Shown: piece after piece, positions 17,102-24,105 of the stretch
Layout: every line of letters starts with the position of its first letter
Numbering within the stretch: position 1 is the stretch's first letter
Source: Bacteroidales bacterium
GTDB lineage: Bacteria > Bacteroidota > Bacteroidia > Bacteroidales > Tenuifilaceae
Direction: 5' to 3'
DNA: 38,467 bases
NCBI GenBank assembly: GCA_016931855.1
Contig: JAFGDZ010000024.1
Coordinates: forward strand, 1-38,467
Made by a program: the position numbers and the translations under genes
Notes under the pieces: generated by a model
The model's input: the letters and a program-made list of their open reading frames with translations, nothing else
Told to the model about the DNA's origin: nothing
The model's database searches: none

Positions 17102-18133
17102 ATGAAAAGGTTTAATAAACTATTTTCTTTTACCCTTATTGTTGCTGGTTTAGCAATGATATCCTGCGAAGGTCCAGCTGGAACCCCGGGCCAAGACGGA
17201 CAGGATGGAATTAGTGGAACCGATGGTACTGCGGCCTGTAATGCCTGTCACTCTGGCAACCAGATGATGCTAGCAAAAGTATTGCAGTACAACAACTCTA
17301 CCCACTCTACTGGTGAGAATGCAGCTTATTGCAATCGGAATGGTTGCACCGAGTGCCACGTTAGCCAAGGTTTTCTTGACAAGGTTAAGAATGGTGCAGC
17401 AGAAGCCTCTTACTCTGATCCATTACAACCAAACTGCTACACTTGCCATGAGATTCATCAAACCTTTACGCTAGACGACTGGGCTTTAACCACTACAGCA
17501 GCAGTTGATCTTGTTCACGGGACTGGCAGCTACGACAAAGGCAATAGTAACCTTTGCGCCAATTGCCACCAAGCACGTTCAGTTAGCCCAATGCCAGCGG
17601 TTGGTGGTGCAGATGTAACCATATCAAGCAGATACGGCACGCACCACGGGCCTGTTGCTAACATTCTTGCTAGCACTGGTGGCTACGAGGTTGCTGGTTC
17701 TTTAACCTACAAAGCAACTGGGCACTACACTATGATTAGCGATGGTTGTGTAACCTGCCACATGTCGTCTCCTTACGGAACTCAAGCTGGGGGACACCAA
17801 ATGAGTATGGGCTACGACAACCATGGAGCAACTACTCTTAACCTTACTGGTTGCACCACATGCCATAACGATGCCACCGCACTTAATACAGCGGTTTCCG
17901 CTAGACAGCAGAAAACACAAGGGTTGCTAGATGACCTAAAAGCAATTCTAATTGCAGAGGGTGTTTACAATGAAGCAACTGGGCTAGCAAATGGAGGAAC
18001 CTATTCTGCTGATTTAGCTGGAGCGTACCTAAACTTCCAAACCGTTCTTGAAGATCGCAGTTTGGGCGTTCATAACCCAAGTTACACCGAGGCGCTTTTA
18101 ACTAATAGTATTGAGAAACTATCTGTAAAGTAA
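17102..18133 (+). CDS. Hexaheme c-type cytochrome lipoprotein with collagen-like linker
   Basis: 343 residues. A lipoprotein signal peptide ends LAMISC (Cys22), so the mature protein is lipid-anchored. Directly after come seven Gly-X-Y triplets (GPA GTP GQD GQD GIS GTD GTA, about residues 24-44), a collagen-like spacer. Six CXXCH haem motifs follow: CNACH, CTECH, CYTCH, CANCH, CVTCH and CTTCH. Many extra His residues could be distal ligands. The last 80 residues lack haem and look helical. Such Gly-rich spacers are seen in other surface multihaem lipoproteins, so outer-membrane electron transfer is plausible. It is a single gene, divergent from the Crp/Fnr regulator and followed by a strong terminator. 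Confidence 0.9.
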   Translation: MKRFNKLFSFTLIVAGLAMISCEGPAGTPGQDGQDGISGTDGTAACNACHSGNQMMLAKVLQYNNSTHSTGENAAYCNRNGCTECHVSQGFLDKVKNGAAEASYSDPLQPNCYTCHEIHQTFTLDDWALTTTAAVDLVHGTGSYDKGNSNLCANCHQARSVSPMPAVGGADVTISSRYGTHHGPVANILASTGGYEVAGSLTYKATGHYTMISDGCVTCHMSSPYGTQAGGHQMSMGYDNHGATTLNLTGCTTCHNDATALNTAVSARQQKTQGLLDDLKAILIAEGVYNEATGLANGGTYSADLAGAYLNFQTVLEDRSLGVHNPSYTEALLTNSIEKLSVK

Positions 18134-18156
18134 GAACGATACACTTACACCATGAA

Positions 18157-18185
18157 AAAAGCGCCAGCCCTTTGCTGGCGCTTTT
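18157..18185. terminator. Strong bidirectional terminator after hexaheme lipoprotein
   Basis: A 12-bp stem AAAAGCGCCAGC / GCTGGCGCTTTT with a 5-base loop, flanked by A6 and T7, lies 23 bp past the stop at 18133. Confidence 0.9.
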
Positions 18186-18252
18186 TTTAATCATAAAACA
18201 TTGCTGATTATCAGAAAAAGATTGCTGCAATCTGATTTTTAGAAAGGTTACT

Positions 18253-18415
18253 TAACGTTCATTCGCACCACTCCGGACTGCACGCTTTTGATGAACGAGG
18301 CAATCCGAGTTTTCCTTACCATTTATAAAAACAGCGTTGCTTAAAGCATACAACTTGCAGCACCTGCCGCAGGTGTTTGTGAAACGCCTATTTAGGCTAC
18401 ACCTGTATTGCGCAA
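18253..18415. other. Hairpin-rich intergenic segment, possible structured RNA or repeat remnant
   Basis: Within a 540-bp stretch with no convincing gene (18134-18675) this part holds several dyads: CGTTCAT/ATGAACG (18256-18262/18291-18297), CGGACTGC/GCAATCCG (18274-18281/18300-18307, one mismatch that is a G-U pair on the minus strand), CACCTGC/GCAGGTG (18361-18367/18369-18375), CAGGTGT/ACACCTG (18370-18376/18399-18405) enclosing GCCTA/TAGGC (18386-18390/18393-18397), and TTGCGCAA (18408-18415). Two of the hairpins share bases and exclude each other. I recognise no known RNA family. Confidence 0.3.
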
Positions 18416-18628
18416 GATTGCCTAGGTTCTAAAATGAGACAATGGGAGGCTACTTTAAGAATGCTCACTAAAGTAAAGAAGATCCAAACTTAGTACGTGG
18501 CAATGCGCTCCCATTCATCGCCCCCCTCCCTAGCATATAAACAGCAAATACTTAAACCATTGCCCTCCACAAGCACAAGGAACGGTTTCTACAAAAAAAC
18601 GTGTTACCCCTGTGCCGAACATATAAAA
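18416..18628. other. Intergenic stretch without recognised content
   Basis: Short open frames here on the plus strand have no recognisable protein features and run into the terminator of the opposite operon. I see no promoter, RNA gene or repeat. Confidence 0.5.
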
Positions 18629-18652
18629 AGCCGCTTGCTTGCGCAAGCGGCT
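18629..18652 (-). terminator. Terminator of the cytochrome operon
   Basis: A 10-bp perfect stem AGCCGCTTGC / GCAAGCGGCT with a 4-base loop is followed on the minus strand by TTTTTATAT. It lies 24 bp after the stop of the monoheme cytochrome gene at 18676. Confidence 0.88.
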
Positions 18653-18675
18653 ACCCTTCACTTAAAAAAACACAC

Positions 18676-19095
18676 CTACTTTTTAAAGGTACGCATGTAA
18701 TTTACAATAGCCCAAATTTCTCTATCCTGAATTTTCTTGTCGTAAGCAGGCATTTCTCCACGGCCAAACTTCGTTTTATAGAAGTGCTCACCATCGGTTT
18801 GTCCTTGGTACTGAGCGCCCGAAAAATCGCCAGAAAAGGTTTTAAGGTTACGCCCCTTTGGCCCATCGCCCAGCCCCTTTTTCCCATGGCATGACGCGCA
18901 ATTCTTATTGTACGATGTTTTGCCTAGATTAACCGATGCGGCATCGCCAGCAAGAGGGTTTACCATATTTTTATACTCGGCTGGAACTGGCCATGATTCA
19001 GCTTTCTTTTGCTGAGCCTGAGCATTATTGCCCGCCAAAACCAGAGCAAATGCTGCAACAAGAGCAAATGCGGTGAATCTAAGTGTACGTTTCAT
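18676..19095 (-). CDS. Periplasmic monoheme cytochrome c
   Basis: 139 residues from ATG 19095, which begins a normal signal peptide (MKRTLRFTAFALVAAFALVLA, cleavage after NAQA). A frame extending 17 codons upstream would overlap the preceding gene and add a charged leader, so I reject it. One class-I motif CASCH is followed by the usual distal Met in GRGEMPAYDKK, and a C-terminal helix IWAIVNYMRTF packs as in small cytochromes c. It would be a soluble electron carrier. It is the last gene of a five-gene operon, 28 bp after the b-type cytochrome, so it could shuttle electrons from the membrane complex. Confidence 0.9.
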   Translation of the reverse strand: MKRTLRFTAFALVAAFALVLAGNNAQAQQKKAESWPVPAEYKNMVNPLAGDAASVNLGKTSYNKNCASCHGKKGLGDGPKGRNLKTFSGDFSGAQYQGQTDGEHFYKTKFGRGEMPAYDKKIQDREIWAIVNYMRTFKK

Positions 19096-19123
19096 AGTAG
19101 TAGCTTTTAGTTTGTGATTATTA

Positions 19124-19741
19124 TTAATGTTTCTCCTGCCATCCATTTACAATGCTCTTAAAGTTACTAGCAACTGTAACACCCATCGTACTCACATATA
19201 GGTGAACGAACAAAAAAACAAAGATTAGAAATCCCATTATTACATGTAGCTGAGCAGTTAAGAAGATACCGCTAAACCCAAGTAACTTTTTGAGAATGAA
19301 CTCAGGAAACAGCAACCCCCATCCGGTAACAAATAAAACAAACATTATACCATACATTACACCAACATATGAAACTTGCTGTAACGGATTGAATTTCTGC
19401 TCAGTTGTAACAGGGTAAGGTGACTCCTGCCCCTTAAAGTAGCCTAATGCGTAATAGCGCATTTGTAAAAAGAGCCTTTGCCCCAATCCTTTTAGCGCCA
19501 GCTTATAGTGTTTTCCATTGCTGGTAAACATGTTGCCCACAAAAAACACGAAATAGTTTATAGTAAGCAGCACACCTGCAACGTTATGTATTGCAACTGC
19601 ACTACTGAAATTTACCACAAACCTATCTGGATTAGAGTATAGCATGCTAAAACCAGTAACAATAAGGGCTAAGCACAGAATTGCATTAATAGCATGCCAA
19701 AGCCTAGTCCAAGCTGGATATAGATACATCTTTTCGCTCAT
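19124..19741 (-). CDS. Cytochrome b561-type membrane protein
   Basis: 205 residues with four or more membrane spans: about 15-35, 50-70, 125-148 and 163-190. His residues in spans suit b-haem ligation: RLWHAIN, VAIHNVAG, QLHVIMG and FVHLYVS. It fits the prokaryotic cytochrome b561 group, which includes the b subunits of thiosulfate reductase and hydrogenases. The stop lies 28 bp before the next gene's ATG and the start 3 bp after the heptaheme gene's stop, so the two are probably partners. Together they would form a quinol-cytochrome oxidoreductase like CbcB with CbcA (inference). Confidence 0.88.
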   Translation of the reverse strand: MSEKMYLYPAWTRLWHAINAILCLALIVTGFSMLYSNPDRFVVNFSSAVAIHNVAGVLLTINYFVFFVGNMFTSNGKHYKLALKGLGQRLFLQMRYYALGYFKGQESPYPVTTEQKFNPLQQVSYVGVMYGIMFVLFVTGWGLLFPEFILKKLLGFSGIFLTAQLHVIMGFLIFVFLFVHLYVSTMGVTVASNFKSIVNGWQEKH

Positions 19742-19744
19742 CTC

Positions 19745-20746
19745 TTACCTCTTAATTATTATTCTGAAAATTGAATGTATCGCAATGCCTAGCAGGGTTA
19801 GCACAACTGCAGCAATACCAGCATAGCTAATAAACAAGTTCCTGTTTGCACCAATTACATAGGAATCGTTGCTAAGAATAACCCCGTTAAGTACACCATA
19901 CTTACTACGAGCCTCCTTAGACTGGAACTTATACAGGGATCCCACTAAAATGGAGTTCTGAGAATGGCAATCGACACAATTCTTAACCGCATCGTCTTTA
20001 GGGGTTACAAAGTGCGCCACCATTACATCATCGCTCTGCATGGTATGGCACTCAATACACCGTACTGCTTGCAAATGCAGGGTTTGATTAGGAAGCCAAT
20101 CATGCTTGGTCATCACTGCTCCCAATTTTTTATCGGAATATAGCCCAAACTTTTCTGGGCTACCATGGCAGGATAAGCACATTTTATTAGACTCAACAAT
20201 AAAGTTTTCGCTAGTTAAAGACTCACGAGCTTGCACCTTATACGAGTGGGGGTTATGACATTCCCAACAAGTAAAAGCACCATCCATGGCTGTATAGTGA
20301 ACGCTCTTTTGAAACTCTTGCTCTATGCTCTCGAAGTTAAACTTGGCAAACTTCTCATCGTAACCATGGCAATCAATACATCCCCAAGCCTCTTCAAAAC
20401 GAAGGTCGAGCGCATGAGGAAATGCAGCGTACCCCTCTGAATGGCAATCAAGGCAGCTAAAGTTCCAGTGTACAGAGCCATAGAACTCATCGGTGCTGAT
20501 ACGAAGATGGTCACTCATTAGCCGGCGCTTAATACTACCCGACAGAGTATCCTCAATGGTGTAGTACAGCTCACCGTGGCAACGCAAGCAGTTTTGCACA
20601 TTATCGTGAGCGTACGTGCTATTGTTTATTCCTCTAACGGCAGCTGAGTCGGGAGTGGTCTCAAGTGAAAAACTCATAGCTACACCCGACAAAGCAGAGC
20701 AAAGAGATACTATTACTATTAGCAAGTAACTTCTCATTAGTTTCAT
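19745..20746 (-). CDS. Membrane-anchored heptaheme c-type cytochrome
   Basis: 333 residues with seven CXXCH motifs starting at about residues 53, 98, 123, 160, 190, 230 and 257. An N-terminal signal or anchor (LLIVIVSLCSALSGVAMSF) and a C-terminal span (about 304-325, ISYAGIAAVVLTLLGIAI) followed by basic residues place the haem domain in the periplasm, tethered to the inner membrane. Haem count and the directly adjacent cytochrome b561 gene (3 bp) recall CbcA of the Geobacter CbcBA quinone oxidoreductase; this is an analogy of architecture, not a proven homology. A NapC/NrfH relationship is less likely given size and anchor position. Confidence 0.88.
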   Translation of the reverse strand: MKLMRSYLLIVIVSLCSALSGVAMSFSLETTPDSAAVRGINNSTYAHDNVQNCLRCHGELYYTIEDTLSGSIKRRLMSDHLRISTDEFYGSVHWNFSCLDCHSEGYAAFPHALDLRFEEAWGCIDCHGYDEKFAKFNFESIEQEFQKSVHYTAMDGAFTCWECHNPHSYKVQARESLTSENFIVESNKMCLSCHGSPEKFGLYSDKKLGAVMTKHDWLPNQTLHLQAVRCIECHTMQSDDVMVAHFVTPKDDAVKNCVDCHSQNSILVGSLYKFQSKEARSKYGVLNGVILSNDSYVIGANRNLFISYAGIAAVVLTLLGIAIHSIFRIIIKR

Positions 20747-20763
20747 TCTTTCTCTTCTTAGGT

Positions 20764-21597
20764 TTAGAATCGAACAGTAACGTTAAATCCTAGTAGGTAA
20801 TCGCCCTTGGTAAAATCATTTTGGTTATACACAAAGTTGCGTTGCCCTAAGATACCCTTGTAGTTAGCAAAGAAAACTTGGAATGCATGGGTTGCTGTGC
20901 CTATTTCCCAACCTAATGCAAGCTGTGGCTTTGCATCAAAATTCTTGTTATCCTGCTTATTCAACAAATGGTCGAACTCAAAGATTAGTGAGTGTGAACC
21001 AAATGCATTAAAGCGGCCGCCAGCCGAGATTCCGTAGTTCAGGTTCTTATAGCCGTACTCTACGCTGTTTAGGTACAGAATAGTTGGTGCCACTTGCAAT
21101 GAGAGTTTTTCGCTAAACTTCCTTGCAACAATAAATTGGTTTATATAGGCAATACGGTGAATGAATCGGTACTCCACTCCAGGGCCATACATCTCATCGC
21201 CTTGAAGCCCAACAGATACGCTTCCGTAGTAAGACAGCGAAACGGGCATTTTGCCCGACTCGGTTTGCTGCAGAATGGCATACTTAATAGCAGCGTCAAC
21301 CGGTTTGTAATCTTTTGTTGTACCCAACGATACCATTAGCTTATCGGTAATACCATAGTTCAATCCCATGCGGATATTGGAAGGAGCATAAACACCGAAC
21401 AGATCGGTTAGTCCATTCTCTACGGGGCCAAAACGATGCTGTATCTGCAACTCAATCATACCCTTATATGGAGTTGTAACCGTTTGATTATCAACAAGAG
21501 CACTAGTTTCGAATGAGCGAACAACGTAGTCTTCTTCTTGAGCAAAACCGGCGTTAATGCAGAACGCAAGAACTATTAGGGTTAGAATCTTTTTCAT
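20764..21597 (-). CDS. Outer-membrane beta-barrel protein, DUF5777-like
   Basis: 277 residues. A signal peptide (1-19, ending NAGFA) precedes a barrel-like chain with alternating strands, e.g. GMIELQIQHRFGPVENG, NIRMGLNYGITDKLMVSLG and AYINQFIVARKFSEKLSLQV. The chain ends in GYLLGFNVTVRF-type strand residues (final Phe). It resembles the DUF5777 family of Bacteroidota, whose members often sit beside cytochrome or electron-transfer genes. It lies between the monoheme lipoprotein (31 bp) and the heptaheme cytochrome (17 bp). It could be the barrel of an outer-membrane conduit or a simple porin; nothing here decides. Confidence 0.78.
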   Translation of the reverse strand: MKKILTLIVLAFCINAGFAQEEDYVVRSFETSALVDNQTVTTPYKGMIELQIQHRFGPVENGLTDLFGVYAPSNIRMGLNYGITDKLMVSLGTTKDYKPVDAAIKYAILQQTESGKMPVSLSYYGSVSVGLQGDEMYGPGVEYRFIHRIAYINQFIVARKFSEKLSLQVAPTILYLNSVEYGYKNLNYGISAGGRFNAFGSHSLIFEFDHLLNKQDNKNFDAKPQLALGWEIGTATHAFQVFFANYKGILGQRNFVYNQNDFTKGDYLLGFNVTVRF

Positions 21598-21628
21598 AAA
21601 TAAATGCGTTTAGTGGGTTTGGTTTGGT

Positions 21629-22051
21629 TTAGTTGTCTTTTGCTCCTTGCTCTATCCACTTCAGGATAACATCGGTTGCCAATGCATCAATTGTATCGTT
21701 AACAGCAATAATTTTACCGCGCAGAAAATCCTGATGGCTTCCAGAACCTGTTAACTTTACATACAATCGGCTAGATGCCGGAGCCTCTAGGTTTACGTAG
21801 CTACCATCAATTAAAGACGTGTAGGATTTATCCGCTCTAAAATCGGGCGAGATGCCCCCATTATGACAGCCAATGCAGTTCCCATCAAAAATTGGCTGAA
21901 TATTGTCCTTAAAGCTTATCTCTACATCGGCATCAAACGTCAATGGCTCGTACTGATGTTCCTCGCACGAAACCAGTAACGATGCACCAAAGAGCATGAT
22001 AATAAGCACAATAGATAGGTGCTTTGTGTTTGGTTTTTTACTCATCATCAT
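21629..22051 (-). CDS. Monoheme cytochrome c-like lipoprotein
   Basis: 140 residues with a lipoprotein signal ending GASLLVSC (Cys about 29) and a single haem motif CIGCH in the context FDGNCIGCHNGGISPD, as in small Planctomycete-type cytochrome c domains. The C-terminal part (TDVILKWIEQGAKDN) matches the end helix of that domain. Three consecutive ATG codons start the frame (22051, 22048, 22045); I cannot choose among them. It is the first gene of the cytochrome operon and would place one haem at the membrane face next to the barrel encoded immediately downstream. Confidence 0.85.
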   Translation of the reverse strand: MMMSKKPNTKHLSIVLIIMLFGASLLVSCEEHQYEPLTFDADVEISFKDNIQPIFDGNCIGCHNGGISPDFRADKSYTSLIDGSYVNLEAPASSRLYVKLTGSGSHQDFLRGKIIAVNDTIDALATDVILKWIEQGAKDN

Positions 22052-22069
22052 TTACTGTTTTATTCACGA

Positions 22070-22098
22070 TAAAAGTATTTTATTCCATTCATTATCAA
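22070..22098 (-). promoter_or_regulatory. Possible promoter of the cytochrome operon
   Basis: On the minus strand TACTTTTA (22077-22070, seven of eight matches to TAnnTTTG) follows TTG (22098-22096) by 18 bp, about 20 bp before the first ATG. No FNR-like box is evident nearby. Confidence 0.3.
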
Positions 22099-22242
22099 CT
22101 CCTAGTAACAGGTAATCCTTTTTAGGTTTGATTGCTACACCTGTCAGTTTTTGCGGTGATTTTTTTCAGTTCTAAGGGTGATTTATAACCATTCCAATTA
22201 GTGGGCTGAATAAAAGAATTACTGGATGTGGGTAAAATAAAC

Positions 22243-22276
22243 GCAAAAGGGGTTGCCCGCAGGCAACCCCTTTTGC
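22243..22276 (-). terminator. Terminator of hydrogenase operon 2
   Basis: A perfect 15-bp stem GCAAAAGGGGTTGCC / GGCAACCCCTTTTGC with a 4-base loop lies 12 bp beyond the hydA stop. On the minus strand it is followed by GTTTATTTTA. Confidence 0.85.
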
Positions 22277-22287
22277 TATGGTTACAT

Positions 22288-24081
22288 TTAGTACCGCTGG
22301 CGCGCTTTATAGTGCGTATGCAGCAATTCATGGGACTTGTGTCCAAGTGGTTCCTTTAAGAATTCGGCATAAATGCCAATTATTTCTGGATTCTCATGCG
22401 ATTTGCGTATGGGTTTTCCAGCATCCTCTTGGTAAATGGCCTTGGCGCGTTTCTCACGAATCTCCTTGTTGGTAGGTACAGGTTGGCCTCCACCGCCAAG
22501 GCATCCGCCAGGACAAGCCATAATCTCAATAAAATGGTAATCGGCTTTTCCATCGCGTACGCTATCCATTACCTTTTTGGCGTTCACCAGTCCGTGGGCA
22601 ACAACCGTTTTAAGTGTAGCGCCCTCAAGGAAGCTCCACTCGGGTTTGGTTCCGCTAATTGTAACTGCGGCCTCACGAACGCCATCCATTCCCCTAACGG
22701 GCGTAATGTTTAGGTCATCAAAAGGCACTTCTCTACCGGTAACCACCTCGTAAGCGGTACGCAGGGCAGCCTCCATAACACCACCGGTGGCACCAAATAT
22801 TACAGCGGCACCAGTAGATTGGCCCATAATGCTATCGAAATCGCTCTCGGGCAGCTTTCCAAAATCAAGCCCTGCCTGCTTAATCATAACAGCAAGCTCG
22901 CGGGTGGTTAAAACAAAGTCCACATCCTTGTAACCACTCGATCGCATCTCGGGTCTATCGGCCTCAAACTTTTTAGCAGTACAAGGCATTATGGATACCG
23001 AGATAATTTTAGCCGGATCGATTTTACGCTTCTGCGCATAGTATGTTTTTGCTAAGGCCCCAAACATTTGCTGCGGCGACTTACAAGTAGAAAGGTTATC
23101 GAGGTACTCCGGATAGGTGTGCTCAATAAACTTAATCCAGCCAGGAGAGCAGCTTGTAGCCATTGGCAAGCGTACGCTAGGATCCTTATCAACAAGAGCA
23201 CGTTTTAAACGGGTTAGCAACTCGTTCCCCTCCTCTATAATGGTAAGGTCTGCCGTAAAATCGGTATCAAGAACAGAGTTAAATCCAAGGCGTTTAAGGG
23301 CCGTAACCATTTTGCCAGTTACAATCTCACCCGTTTCAATACCAAGATCCTCGCCTAAAGCAACGCGAACAGCAGGTGCGGTTTGCACTACAACATGAGT
23401 ATTCTCATCGTATATAGCATCCCAAACCTGATCTATGTAGTTCCGCTCAATTAGAGCACCCGTAGGACAGCGGTTAACGCACTGGCCGCAGTTGGTGCAA
23501 ACCACCTCAAACATTGGATTCTCAAAGAAGGTTGATATTTTCATTTTATCGCCCTTATACGCAACACCCAATGCGCTTACGTGCTGTAGCTCCTCGCAGG
23601 TTCTAACGCAGCGCTGACAGCGGATACACTTGCTATCGTCCTTTATTATTGAGGGGGAGTATGAGTCTATCTGGTAGTTCTTTGAGGGAACCAAATCGAT
23701 AAACGTTTCGCCGTTGCTAATTTTATACTCCGAGGCCAAATCTTGCAGCTCGCATTTCCCATTTTTATAACAGGTTGTACACTGCGCATTATGCTCGCTA
23801 AGCAAAAGTTCAATAATATGCTTGCGTGCGGTACGTACTTTTAGTGTATTTGTAAGCACATCCATCCCTTCGGAAACGGGCATTGCGCATGAAGCGGGTA
23901 AGGTACGCGCCCCCTTTAGCTCAACAACGCACACACGGCAGTTCCCTGCAATGCAGAGATCCTCGTGGTAACACAGCGTTGGTATTTGAATATTTAGCTG
24001 GCGTGCAGCCTCAAGTATTGTGGTACCCTCTGGAACAGATACCGTTATACCATCAATTTTTATGTTTATATTTTTAGCCAT
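22288..24081 (-). CDS. hydA: [FeFe]-hydrogenase catalytic subunit HydA, second copy (HndD-like)
   Basis: 597 residues with the same layout as the first HydA: [2Fe-2S] domain (Cys37, 48, 51, 65), His-ligated cluster (His97, Cys101, 104, 110), two [4Fe-4S] motifs (Cys152/155/158/162 and 195/198/201/205), and the H-cluster domain. L2 is MPCTAKKFE (Cys367) and L3 EIMACPGGC (Cys523, Cys527). L1 reads TSCSPGW: Ser312 stands where the first paralogue has the second Cys of TSCCPGW, normally a [4Fe-4S] ligand. A Cys/Ser choice at this site is, as I recall, allowed in published L1 patterns, so this is probably a natural variant rather than a dead enzyme. It is the last gene of its operon. ATG 24081 has no Shine-Dalgarno. 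Confidence 0.95.
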   Translation of the reverse strand: MAKNINIKIDGITVSVPEGTTILEAARQLNIQIPTLCYHEDLCIAGNCRVCVVELKGARTLPASCAMPVSEGMDVLTNTLKVRTARKHIIELLLSEHNAQCTTCYKNGKCELQDLASEYKISNGETFIDLVPSKNYQIDSYSPSIIKDDSKCIRCQRCVRTCEELQHVSALGVAYKGDKMKISTFFENPMFEVVCTNCGQCVNRCPTGALIERNYIDQVWDAIYDENTHVVVQTAPAVRVALGEDLGIETGEIVTGKMVTALKRLGFNSVLDTDFTADLTIIEEGNELLTRLKRALVDKDPSVRLPMATSCSPGWIKFIEHTYPEYLDNLSTCKSPQQMFGALAKTYYAQKRKIDPAKIISVSIMPCTAKKFEADRPEMRSSGYKDVDFVLTTRELAVMIKQAGLDFGKLPESDFDSIMGQSTGAAVIFGATGGVMEAALRTAYEVVTGREVPFDDLNITPVRGMDGVREAAVTISGTKPEWSFLEGATLKTVVAHGLVNAKKVMDSVRDGKADYHFIEIMACPGGCLGGGGQPVPTNKEIREKRAKAIYQEDAGKPIRKSHENPEIIGIYAEFLKEPLGHKSHELLHTHYKARQRY

Positions 24082-24105
24082 TGGTATTCGATTTATGAGT
24101 TAAGC

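Noticed and set aside
18497..18894. Short plus-strand frames in the gap and over the monoheme cytochrome gene
   Set aside because: No protein features, and they run antisense through a terminator and into a well-supported cytochrome gene.
22113..22245. A 74-residue minus-strand frame and possible riboswitch upstream of the hydrogenase 2 terminator
   Set aside because: The frame runs through the 15-bp terminator hairpin, and no conserved riboswitch structure is visible.
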